This document shows positions 56,417-64,000 of a stretch of 64,000 nucleotides of DNA, piece after piece (the stretch's first letter is position 1; each line of letters starts with the position of its first letter). The notes below the pieces were generated by a model. It made no database searches, was not told the DNA's origin, and worked only from the letters and a program-made list of their open reading frames with translations. This DNA is from Diplonema japonicum. Its lineage: Eukaryota > Euglenozoa > Diplonemea > Diplonemida > Diplonemidae. The stretch is from assembly GCA_964019335.1 (NCBI GenBank), contig OZ025658.1, forward strand, positions 620,001 through 684,000. Reading direction: 5' to 3'. A program made the position numbers and the translations under genes.

Positions 56417-56496
56417 TTATTATTTTTCTTTACCACTTTCACATACTTTCTTTTTTTTTTTTTTTTTTTTTTAACGCCACCCTTACCAGTAGTACA

Positions 56497-57309
56497 ATGT
56501 GCATAACTGCCTTCCTGATACGCCGGTCTGGGAGGTTTCGATTCATATTTATAGGAAACCGAGACGAATTTCCCCGTGGGACGGATGACGTTCAGTTGGG
56601 TAAAGACGGTGTTTTATGTGCTCGGGATGAAAAAGCAGGTGGGACGCAGTGCGGGTACAACACGGTGGAAAAGATTATCGCAAACCTAACAAATGTTCGA
56701 AAGCAAGCTGTGAAGGATGGAGCGCGGTCTAGAGGGATGCTGGTCGATGATGCCCTTCACGGGAAAGAAATTGACATGACAACCAAATTAGAATATGCCG
56801 GGTTCAATCTCCTTACATACAATGTAACAACAGGCATCGCGGAGTACCGAACCAACAGCCTGCAGTGGACGGGTCCTGATGTCACCACTATTACGGAAGG
56901 TGCTCATTGTGTTTCAAATTCGTTTTTAAACGATTCGTCATGGCCGAAGGTAACACGGCTTCGTGCGTCTTTAGAAACCCTTTTATCTGAGACTGCTGTA
57001 GACACCACCACACCTGACTTAATGCAGAATCTTTCGTCCCTTTTATGCGAAACTTTCAACACCAAGGCTTACCCCCGCGACTTGGACGATCCTGAGCAAA
57101 ACCCCTACGCCTCTGTTGAGGAGGACCTTCAAAGCGGTATCTGGGTCACAGCCGATGTTGACGGCCGTGTTTTTCGCACGCGGTACCAAACCGTCATGGT
57201 GGTTGAGCAACCTGTAGAGACCGGCCCGCTGCTTCTTCACTACTGGTACCGAACCACAGACAGCCCAACACAGCACGGGGACTGGAGGCAGTTCACTTAC
57301 AAGATTTAA
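56497..57309 (+). CDS. TANGO2 / NRDE family protein
   Basis: 270 residues, one exon, starting MCITAF, where the Cys at position 2 is the family's conserved residue. FIGNRDEFPRG carries the NRDE motif, followed by GGTQCGYN, KIIANLTNVR, GFNLLTYN and HCVSNSFLN, all in TANGO2 order. TANGO2 proteins are reported in haem and lipid homeostasis and mitochondria/ER links; the biochemical role is unsettled. The ATG lies 24 nt after a T run and 6 nt after an AG (ACCAGTAGTACAATG), so the leader may be very short. Confidence 0.9.
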   Translation: MCITAFLIRRSGRFRFIFIGNRDEFPRGTDDVQLGKDGVLCARDEKAGGTQCGYNTVEKIIANLTNVRKQAVKDGARSRGMLVDDALHGKEIDMTTKLEYAGFNLLTYNVTTGIAEYRTNSLQWTGPDVTTITEGAHCVSNSFLNDSSWPKVTRLRASLETLLSETAVDTTTPDLMQNLSSLLCETFNTKAYPRDLDDPEQNPYASVEEDLQSGIWVTADVDGRVFRTRYQTVMVVEQPVETGPLLLHYWYRTTDSPTQHGDWRQFTYKI

Positions 57310-57588
57310 AGGAGGGATATTTTTTTGGGGGGGTATCTGAGTCCCCCCCCTTTTTTTTTGGACAAGAAGAAAAAGGGGGGAAGAAAGAAGAAAAGAAGAA
57401 AAGAAAACCGGCTTACTAACCTAACTATCTCCCCCCCCTCCCCTCCCCCTTATATAAAAAGAAATACTAAAAATAAAAGAAGAACTAAGTGTTTTCTTTT
57501 TTTTACTTATTTTTTATTTCACCTCTTTTCCCCCCCAGTAACACACAAAAAAAAAAAGATAAACCGCACAAAAAAAAAGGAGGAAAAA
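57310..57588. other. Homopolymer-rich spacer
   Basis: T, C, G and A runs with GAAAAGAAG repeats and TTATATAAAAAG at 57450. Its last 60 bases (CACAAAAAAAAAAAGATAAACC... ) resemble the leader of the solute-binding-protein gene at 60758, so the pseudogene duplication includes part of the 5' flank. Confidence 0.6.
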
Positions 57589-57770
57589 ATGAAAGCACTC
57601 CTCGCGTTCATGTGACGATGCAGGTAAACATGAACTTCGCGGCATGCTCCGGCGAGACGACCGACGGGTGCAACGTGAAGAAGGCGGAGAGCGACTTCCC
57701 GCCTTGAGACGACCTGGACGCCAATAACCTCGCAGGCTTCAACGTCAAGCTCTTCGACGCCATCTGCTGT
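57589..57770 (+). pseudogene. Truncated pseudogene of the solute-binding-protein gene
   Basis: This stretch aligns to the first ~215 bp of the intact gene at 60758 with several small deletions. One, after MKALLAFM, removes part of the signal peptide and brings TGA into frame; another deletes KVVRYV-coding bases; a TGG of the PPWDD motif has become TGA; one Asn codon is lost. Similarity stops dead after the codons for FDAIC, followed by unrelated sequence. It is a dead partial copy in the same orientation 3.2 kb upstream of its source. Confidence 0.88.
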
Positions 57771-57878
57771 ATTTACACCCCTTTTTTTCGAAGGGGAGTA
57801 TTAACAGATAGACCCCCCCCCTCCCATAGGGCGGCCCTCTAGCGGGGGGGCTTGTCCTGTACTTTGAGTTTTTTTTTA

Positions 57879-57916
57879 ACCTATGCTTTTACAACTACAC
57901 TTTCTGTACTTTATTG
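57879..57916 (+). ncRNA. Full-length spliced-leader-like sequence (relic)
   Basis: Compared with the Diplonema spliced-leader exon as I remember it (38-39 nt, ending GTTTCTGTACTTTATTG), this 38-nt stretch matches without gaps at about 31 positions; the last 24 nt match at 22, including an exact TTTCTGTACTTTATTG at 57901-57916. A genuine SL RNA gene would next show the intron start GTATG; here it is TGATG. So this is probably a retrocopied mRNA 5' end or a dead SL gene. The reference sequence is from memory. Confidence 0.5.
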
Positions 57917-58314
57917 TGATGTGCCTGCGTCCGTTCAGCTACGTCGTACCTACAGGTGTCCTTGATATTGTGCTACTTGGGGTTGGCGACATTGGGAAGT
58001 TTTTTCCTCGTAACCCCTAGGCGCCCAGAGCCTATTTACGGTACCCCCCCCCTATATTTTCGTTGAATGCTCGAAAAAGGGACAGCATGCAGCCATACGT
58101 AGATACTACTGCCCCCCGATGGGCAGTGACACGCGAGAGGAGAACTTCGTGGTACAGAAAGGGAAAACACAAGGGGCGATTGTTCTTAAGGGGGTGCTTG
58201 GTAAAACCACGCGGCTTGAAAAAAAATCTTGGCTCCTTGGGAACAAGCACTTTTTGTGCCATGGCAATGAAATGAAACAAACAAAAAATTAAAAAAAAAA
58301 ACCCCTCCCCACAG

Positions 58315-58482
58315 GTTGCTACGTACGGTGCTGCAGCGTGTCTTGAGCATGTTGTCGCAGAAATCGGGGCATCACAGGTGAAGAAGCTTCTCACGATCAG
58401 GAACAAGCAGGGCCTGACCCCTCTTGAGAAGGCTGCCGTATCTCAACAGTCGAGGCTTGCAGAGATGATGTCGAATGGGTGA
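58315..58482 (+). pseudogene. Orphan ankyrin-like terminal exon
   Basis: A clean acceptor (CCCCTCCCCACAG) opens a 55-codon frame ending in TGA. It includes ATYGAAACLEHVVAEIG and the ankyrin-like LLTIRNKQGLTPLEKAA. No upstream exon or ATG can be joined to it, so it looks like the tail of an ankyrin gene stranded by rearrangement. A short unannotated gene with a remote 5' exon cannot be excluded. Confidence 0.5.
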
Positions 58483-58869
58483 AGTAGCCGATGAACGATA
58501 TGACAGTGTTCGTGAAGACGGGAATGTGCATGAAATCGGCTTGTGCTGCTGGTTTACTCGAAGGCAAGTTCTATCGCCACCACTGCATGTCGAGGTGTTG
58601 ACATGAGCAGGAGGTACTTCGTTCCTCCTTGTCACCAGGTTGTGCTACTAGTATACATACTGTGTTGCTTCAAGGTAGCTACGACCTGAAGTCTGTTGGT
58701 CTCTTTACACCGCTGCGGAAAACTAGAAACCATCGACTTGAATATTCGTTGATTCGTTTATTATACATTGGTACTTCCTCTTCCTTTGTCGACTAGGAGC
58801 TGATTAGAAAGTAGAAAGGTAAATGGTAACAGAGCAAGTTTATTACAATTGTAAGAATCGGTTAGCACC

Positions 58870-58951
58870 GGTCCAAGGGATTCTTATCAGCTTAATATCT
58901 CCACATGCAAGGGGAAATTCAACATGCCAAATAGGGCCAAGATCTTTTTTT
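58870..58951 (+). ncRNA. U2 snRNA-like block followed by T run (weak)
   Basis: TTCTTATCAGCTTAATATCT at 58881-58900 matches the highly conserved U2 stem-loop IIa region (TTCTTATCAGTTTAATATCT in metazoan U2, from memory) at 19 of 20 positions. The branch-site-recognition segment that should precede it is absent and the partner strand of the stem is not kept. A T7 run follows at about 58945. Probably a fragment or relic rather than a working gene. Confidence 0.25.
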
Positions 58952-59065
58952 ATTATTATTCTTTGGGTCCGCCTGTGCTTTGCCACAGGAGCAGAAGCGA
59001 ACGGAATTGCGAGGGGTGGTTGTAGATCCCGTTCTTGTGGGAAAAAGAAAAGAGAAAACTGCTGA

Positions 59066-59357
59066 CTTGACCCCAAGGTTCGGAGAAATGTTCAAAATAC
59101 ACCCCCTTCGTTTGAGCAATGTTCAAGGTCTATCTTTAAGGAGGGAAGAGTTTCTGATCCGGTCCCCAAGGTTTCCTAAATCTCTGCGTAGTACCCCAAG
59201 TCTAAAAAGAAACTCATACTTGACCCCTAAGTTTTTAGTCTCGAGTTCGGTCCCCTTAGTTTCGTAAATGCTCAAAGTAGACCCCCTTGGTTTTCAAAAT
59301 GTTCAAAATCTGGAAATGCCCAACTTGGGCCCCCTTAGTTTCATAAATGTTCAACAA
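59066..59357. repeat. Degenerate ~30-45-bp tandem repeats
   Basis: A motif approximating CCCCCTTAGTTTC...AAATGTTCAAA recurs about seven times (starts near 59070, 59100, 59160, 59223, 59244, 59280 and 59330) with variable spacing and substitutions. Coding potential is absent. It looks like an old minisatellite. Confidence 0.7.
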
Positions 59358-59438
59358 CATTTTTTCACCCCCACATTTCTTACAGCTTTTTTTTCCCATC
59401 ATTATATCACAAAAACCAATCCTTTTTAAAATACCTGC

Positions 59439-59541
59439 AACCCAGCCGAAGATTGCTGATGTGGTGTTCCCGGACATGGCTGAGGCGCGAAGAGAGGCCT
59501 CTCGGACTGTTACGAGAGTGGTCGGGCTAAGAGAAAAATAA
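59439..59541 (+). pseudogene. Short coding-like fragment
   Basis: An open frame ending in TAA includes KIADVVFPDMAEARREASRT and VTRVVGLREK, with GC content and codon use like real exons here, while its upstream part reads as T-rich noncoding sequence. No start codon with usual context. The spliced-leader-like sequence begins 10 bases after its stop codon. Unidentified; probably a relic. Confidence 0.3.
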
Positions 59542-59550
59542 AAAGTAAAG

Positions 59551-59578
59551 ACCAACGATTCTAAAGCTACAGTTTCTG
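59551..59578 (+). ncRNA. 5' two thirds of a spliced-leader-like sequence
   Basis: The first 28 nt of the Diplonema spliced-leader exon as I recall it match here at 26 positions (ACCAACGATT, then two changes, then AAAGCTACAGTTTCTG). Similarity ends abruptly: the remaining ~10 SL bases are replaced by CGTCCGTCGT. It is followed by a short complex stretch with an ATG (AATAATGAGG). It may be a truncated or chimeric retrocopy. The reference is from memory. Confidence 0.55.
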
Positions 59579-60269
59579 CGTCCGTCGTCGCCGGAGGAAA
59601 TAATGAGGCCCTCAGTGAGTGAAGAATATGACAAAGGGTGAAAAAAGAAAAAAAGAGAAATCGATTAGGAAGGAAACCATAGCGAAGTGGATGGGGACCT
59701 GTGAAGAGCCGCACCAGGTATGAGAAGGCCTCTGAAGTCTGAGATGGTAGAGAAGGCCCCAACAATCCCTCAATTAGAAGGGTACATGAAAACACTGAGG
59801 GAGGAAGTCAGCCCATTTTTGGACCTATTTTAGTATATTAAAAGCAGTCCATGTCATGAAATACATGTGGAGTCGACACATGCCCTCACAGAAGAGCCTT
59901 TTATGCACATCTTACTTGTGCAGACGTCGGACAATCCTTGAAGCACTACTGTGATCTAAACTAGCTTGCCAGAAAAGTGTATCTCCTCTAAAATGGAATA
60001 GCGGAAATATGTGGACGTTCCAAGGTAGCTGATCCGACGTTATTGGGATTTTATCTATTGTTTGAAACAAAAGAAAAACAGCAACATTGGAACTCTACAC
60101 TACTCACAAATGAAAACTAGTCTTTATGAGTACAACCTAGCAAAAACCGTGTTAAGGAAGCAATAATGCCAAAGAAAGTTCATAATTAAAACTCATGAAT
60201 ATATCGACCAAATGATAATAATACAAAGATCCTTTCTTCATACGGAATGAAGGGCACTAGTAAACAAGG

Positions 60270-60578
60270 GTGTTACAAGATGTGTGCGGCTTTGCAGGAG
60301 AAAAGGTGGGGAACTTGAGGCATTTCCAAAAAGAGTGTGAGGGTGCAGTATTTGTGATTTCAACAAGTTGTACATCAGTGAGTACGCTAAGTGTGGCTGT
60401 CATCGTGTACCCGAGGAACGAGTCCTGTGTCAACCAGTTAGCGAGAACAGCAGGATACTTCGGCTCTGAAATACGGCGGAGCAGTATAACCGCCATAAGT
60501 TTGGCAGAGCTCGCCAAGACCGCGCGGCTTTTGTACCTTTCACAAAAGAGATTTTCGGAGCGCTTAACAAGTCAGTAG
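60270..60578 (+). pseudogene. Unidentified coding-like fragment upstream of the solute-binding protein
   Basis: A 102-codon open frame with protein-like composition (LQDVCGFAGEKVGNLRHFQK, STLSVAVIVYPRNESCVNQL, ITAISLAELAKTARLLYLSQ) between an upstream TAA and a TAG. It has no ATG near its start and no clear acceptor. The GFAGEKVGNLRHFQKEC part is faintly KH-domain-like, but I would not assign it. It may be an exon remnant. Confidence 0.35.
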
Positions 60579-60757
60579 TAGTTTTTTTTCATAATGAATA
60601 ATCACTGCACTACTTCTACTACTTACGGGCAACCGATATACGTCCACCTTAAAAACTCTTCTTTTTTTTTTTTGATTTATACTCTTAGCTATTTTTTGCC
60701 CCTCCCCCAGTATCACAAAAAAAAAGGTAAACCGCACAAAAAAAAAGAAGAAACAAA

Positions 60758-61663
60758 ATGAAGGCATTCCTCGCGTGCATTGTAGCACCGCTCATGGTGA
60801 CGGCGCAGGTAAACGTGAACTTCGCGGCATGCTCCGGCGGGACGACCGACGGGTGCAACGTGAAGAAAGTGGTGCGCTACGTGGAGAGCGACTTCCCGCC
60901 TTGGGACGACCTGGACGCCAACAACAACCTCGCAGGCTTCAACGTCAAGCTCTTCGACGCCATCTGCAAATCCCAAGCCTTTGCCGGCGTGGACTGCTAC
61001 GAGGTGCGCGACAGGTGGTCCAACGTGTGGCACGGTGATGAGTACCCTGGTGAGGGCATGCTTGGCGGATGGTACGACTTTGCGTTCGCTTTCGTGAACA
61101 CCGTGAGGTCCCACTCCTTCGACTACGGGTACATCCTTGCCAAGCGTGACCCTAATGTCTTTGTCGCGAACATGAGCCGCGCAGTGGACACCGTCCATGC
61201 ATCTGGTGAAGGTGAGACCATCGCTGTCGTTTGCGGTTGGGGCGACACCGCCATGGTTATCGCAGAATTCCCACAGGCAACCGTTCTCTCCGACCCTGTC
61301 AACTGCGCTGTGAGCATCGAGGCGGCCGTTGAGAAGGTCCGTTCAGGTGCTGCCACCCTTGCCTGGGTGACCCTCCAGGAGTGGAACTCCATGGTGGCAA
61401 CGGGTAAGGACACTGGTGTTAAGCGTCTTCCCGCCGACCAGGAGTTTGCTCTTGTCGATCTTGACCTTCACAAGAAGGAGCACCAGAACGGTCTCGCGTT
61501 CATGTTCCCCCGTCAGAACACCTGTGTTAAGGATCTTGTCAACAAGGCGTTGGCTGAGATTTGGGACACCGAGTTCAAGGCAATCTGCAACGCGGACCCG
61601 ATCATTGCGCCTCTTTGCAAGCAGACCCTCATGACCCGTGAGGACCTCCTTGCGCAGCCGTGA
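60758..61663 (+). CDS. Secreted bacterial-type solute-binding protein (family 3-like)
   Basis: 301 residues, one exon, with a signal peptide (MKAFLACIVAPLMVTAQ). The mature protein starts like a family 3 periplasmic amino-acid-binding protein: VVRYVESDFPPWDDLDANNN, then LAGFNVKLFDAIC, a GGWYDFAFAFVNTVRSHSFDYG lobe switch and a C-terminal helical end. Five or more Cys suggest disulphides outside the cell. No membrane anchor is visible. Codons are strongly G/C-ended, as in the acidic-tailed pair, pointing to high expression. Bacterial homologues deliver amino acids to ABC importers, a partner not expected here, so the role (scavenging, sensing, adhesion) is open. Horizontal transfer origin is likely but unproven. 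Confidence 0.8.
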   Translation: MKAFLACIVAPLMVTAQVNVNFAACSGGTTDGCNVKKVVRYVESDFPPWDDLDANNNLAGFNVKLFDAICKSQAFAGVDCYEVRDRWSNVWHGDEYPGEGMLGGWYDFAFAFVNTVRSHSFDYGYILAKRDPNVFVANMSRAVDTVHASGEGETIAVVCGWGDTAMVIAEFPQATVLSDPVNCAVSIEAAVEKVRSGAATLAWVTLQEWNSMVATGKDTGVKRLPADQEFALVDLDLHKKEHQNGLAFMFPRQNTCVKDLVNKALAEIWDTEFKAICNADPIIAPLCKQTLMTREDLLAQP

Positions 61664-62507
61664 TGAGGAAAAAGCAAATACAAAATTTTTAATCTCTTGC
61701 CCCCTCTCTGTTTTTTTTTTTTTTTTTTTTTTTATTCCCCTCGCGCCCCTAATTTTTTTTCTTTTCTTTTTGAAGAAGCAATTTTGAAGAAAATTTGGTT
61801 CTTATCCCATAGATATCTACATTGCAAGGGGGTGTTTTTTTTTTTTTTAAGATATGGCAACTGGGGTGGGTGGGTGGGGTGGGGGGGGGGGGGGTTAGTA
61901 TTTAAAAAGGAAGGGGTTTCCTTTTTTAAAAAGAGGCATATAAGATTTTTAAAAAAAAGGGGGGAATGGTGTCTTCTATTCGTCCGCTTGTTATGAAAGA
62001 TCCTCTTCCCCCCTTATGTGTCCCTTGTAGTGAACAGATTTTCTATCTTTTTCTTCCCCCTCCCTTTCCCCCCTTTTTTTCCCTGTCCCTTTTGGTGCTA
62101 CCCGCACATAAAGGAGGGCAACATTGAAAGAAAAGAAAAAAAGGAGTTATCTTCTGTATTCTTTTTGAGGTGTCCCCTCCCCCCCCCCCCCCCCCCCTTT
62201 TACCCCTTCTTTTCTACCTTTTTTTTATCTGGAAGAAATAAAAAAAAAAAAAAACATAAATGCTCATTTATTTTAATCCCCTCCACAACCACTTTACTTT
62301 TTTTTTTTTACACCCCCACCCACAATTTTAAAAAAATGTTTTCATACCCCTCCCCTCACCAACGCTCGGGTTTTTTATTATTGTCCCCCTACCCGTTAAT
62401 TTTTTCTTCTTTTTTTTTTCTTTTTTTTTTAATTCTGCAAAAAAAAAAAGTGCGAAGAAAAAAGGAAAAAAAAAAAAAAAAAAGCGACAAAAAAAAATGC
62501 TTGTAAG
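61664..62507. other. Homopolymer-rich intergenic spacer
   Basis: T, G and C runs (poly-G near 61876, poly-C near 62178) and a run of A before the next ATG. The long pyrimidine-rich part at 62275-62440 could direct processing of the next gene. No credible ORF. Confidence 0.6.
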
Positions 62508-63692
62508 ATGACAAACACCATAAAAACACCGCTGTCACTTTACATCTTTCTATGCTGCTTTCTCTGCTGCGCGATCCCATCCACCGGAAGCAGCTGCGAC
62601 AAAGCCACCCTCCCCACCGTTCAAAGCGCAACCATCACAGGCTGCGACGACGAAGTAGTGGACCAGGGGGACTCGTGCGCGTACACCCGTACAAATTACA
62701 TATGCGACACAATTCAGTGCATGGGCAACGGAACCTGGAATCTTGACAAACCAGGATGTCAAAGGGAAAACCAACCCATCGGTGCCTACGCAGAATTTGT
62801 TGTTAACGTACCAAAGTCCGCCGTGGCAACCTCTGAAATGAAATCCATAATGGAGACGGCACTGGGGAGCCCGTACGAGGTGACAAGGGTACAGACAATT
62901 TCCATCTCACCGACCATTACAAAGGTAAGGGTCGAGTACCTGATCCCGATGGCGGACAGGACCTACAACACCATGTCACAGGAGATAAATACGAAGATAG
63001 TTTCCTCGCCGGAGCTCATTGCGAAATACATGACAATAACAGATTTGAAAATAGATGAAATTGAATCGGACGATGTACCTAACCCGCCTACTGCTGGAAC
63101 GAACCCAAGCCCGGATGGAGCTTCGCCTGGAACACCCTCACAGGGTACCGGTGGGAACACCCCTTCGTCGAAAAACGTTCCTGCCGACTCTTCTGATTCA
63201 ACTGATAATTTCCCTTGGATCATCCTTGCAGTTTGCATTGGTGTTGTTTTGTTGTTGGTTTTTCTATGTGTTGCATATAAAATGTTAAATGGGGGTGGTG
63301 ATGAGGATGACAATTCAGGGCTTTCCGTTCCCAGGGAGCTTGGTTCACCGTTGGAAGGAGGATGTCCTTCTCCTGTGGTGTCTTCTACGCCTTATAGACG
63401 AAGGAAGGTTTCTCTTCCGCCGTTGCGGCCTGTTACCACTTACGAAACGGTGCCTGGGGATCCTATTACGCCGACGCTGACGCCGGCAGGGACGCACACG
63501 ACCACCACCGCCACCCAGCCCCCGAGGTCTGTTACTATTATCGAAGGGAACGATATTCAAATGGTTGAGTTCCCTGTTGGTCCCGGTGGTAGGGGGCAGC
63601 ACCTCCAGGGCGATGTGAGCAATTTGTCGATTTCACAAAGGAGCTTCGGGTCCACGTTAGGCTTCTCGAGGAACGGAAGGGAAATGGGGTAT

Positions 63693-63742
<50 letters not shown>

Positions 63743-63843
63743 GAAGAAAAGAAAAAAAAAAAAAATGCAGGAGCAACAATCTTGCTACACCATTGACCCC
63801 GCATGCTGGAATCCCTCACCGGACAAAGGTTGTTACGTTCTAA
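62508..63843 (+). CDS. Type I membrane protein with sushi-like ectodomain
   Basis: Exons 62508-63688 and 63771-63843 give 417 residues. A signal peptide (LSLYIFLCCFLCCAIPSTGS) precedes a single CCP/sushi-like module with Cys in CDKATL, GCDDEVV, CAYTRTNYIC, QCMGNGTWNLDKPGC (residues ~30-85). A SEA-like alpha/beta region (~90-185), a Pro/Ser/Thr/Gly-rich stalk, a membrane helix near 243-265 (WIILAVCIGVVLLLVFLCVA) and a cytosolic Pro/Thr-rich tail follow. The intron (GTATGT, a ~45-nt T run, A run, TGCAG; 82 nt) is the longest here; skipping it adds SNNLATPLTPHAGIPHRTKV in place of a Phe/Lys stretch. Cell-surface receptor or adhesin; ligand unknown. Confidence 0.78.
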
Positions 63844-64000
63844 GGATGAGAGTTTTTTTTCTTTTTTTTATTTTTTTTTAAAAATAAGGAAATTAAGGAG
63901 GGGTCAGTTACACCTGCTAGTGTGACTGGGTATATATCTCCAACTCATTTCTTTGTTTATTTTTGTCTTTATTTATTTATTAAGATTTTTTTTTCCAATC
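63844..64000. other. Window end, noncoding
   Basis: T- and A-rich 3' flank of the sushi-domain gene, with nothing recognisable in 157 bases. Confidence 0.5.

Larger units (their letters stand above)
57771..60757. other. Relic-rich gene desert
   Basis: Nearly 3 kb with far fewer homopolymers than other spacers and no intact gene. It holds the spliced-leader-like sequences, an ankyrin exon relic, the U2-like block, a degenerate repeat array, and two short open frames listed separately. The texture suggests accumulated insertions and decaying copies. Confidence 0.6.

Noticed and set aside
58820-58850. U6-like ACAGAG
   Set aside because: Only six bases agree with the U6 ACAGAGA box and the catalytic AGC region is absent.
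63689-63770. Poly-Phe/Lys continuation of the sushi-domain protein
   Set aside because: Translated homopolymer between GTATGT and TGCAG; an in-frame splice gives a sensible tail.

Overview
The window is nuclear DNA of a protist, most likely a diplonemid (Euglenozoa). All 28 genes I can support lie on the + strand. Coding exons are roughly GC-balanced, while spacers and introns are packed with homopolymer runs of A, T, G and C. Introns are tiny (19 inferred, 37-82 nt, mostly GTATG...AG), and start codons very often follow an A tract directly. Two sequences near 57.9 and 59.55 kb resemble, from memory, the published Diplonema spliced-leader exon. One-strand gene order plus spliced-leader relics fits polycistronic transcription with trans-splicing. 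The genus call is inference.

Layout: 0-8.0 kb, the 3' part of a giant ankyrin/polycystin (TRPP) channel gene. 8.2-13.8 kb, a ZIP metal transporter, RIT1-type tRNA ribosylphosphate transferase, a PARG-like protein whose catalytic glycine loop is substituted, and a CAMK/SNF1-like kinase. 13.8-15.7 kb, homopolymer-rich spacer. 15.7-22.4 kb, a long coiled-coil protein, mitochondrial ribosomal protein uS8m, a small membrane protein and a leucine-rich-repeat protein. 22.66-24.29 kb, a DNA-transposon-like element with 37-bp terminal inverted repeats, internal ~190-bp tandem repeats and an apparently captured exon. 24.5-35.0 kb, a possible small gene, a SAC3/THP3-like protein, WDR7/rabconnectin-3 beta, a PDZ/B-box protein, pyridoxal kinase and the TORC2 subunit SIN1. 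35.6-38.3 kb, a second polycystin-type channel. 41.0-42.8 kb, a tandem pair of almost identical acidic-tailed proteins. 42.9-51.1 kb, a divergent beta-tubulin, the HIS7 (HisHF) fusion enzyme, an acyltransferase-like protein, Aurora kinase and a small membrane protein. 51.4-57.3 kb, a secreted glycosidase-like protein, a HAD phosphatase, an ECM15/UPF0045 protein and TANGO2. 57.6-60.6 kb, a relic-rich gene desert: truncated solute-binding-protein pseudogene, ankyrin exon relic, spliced-leader and U2-like fragments, degenerate repeats. 60.7-63.8 kb, the intact bacterial-type solute-binding protein and a sushi-domain type I membrane protein.

Most genes are unrelated housekeeping functions with no operon logic, as expected for polycistronic units. 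Pairs worth reading together are the two TRPP channels, the solute-binding protein with its pseudogene, and the secreted glycosidase with the solute-binding protein, which suggest an osmotrophic feeder. Exon structures were deduced by eye from reading frames, family homology and GT-AG borders.
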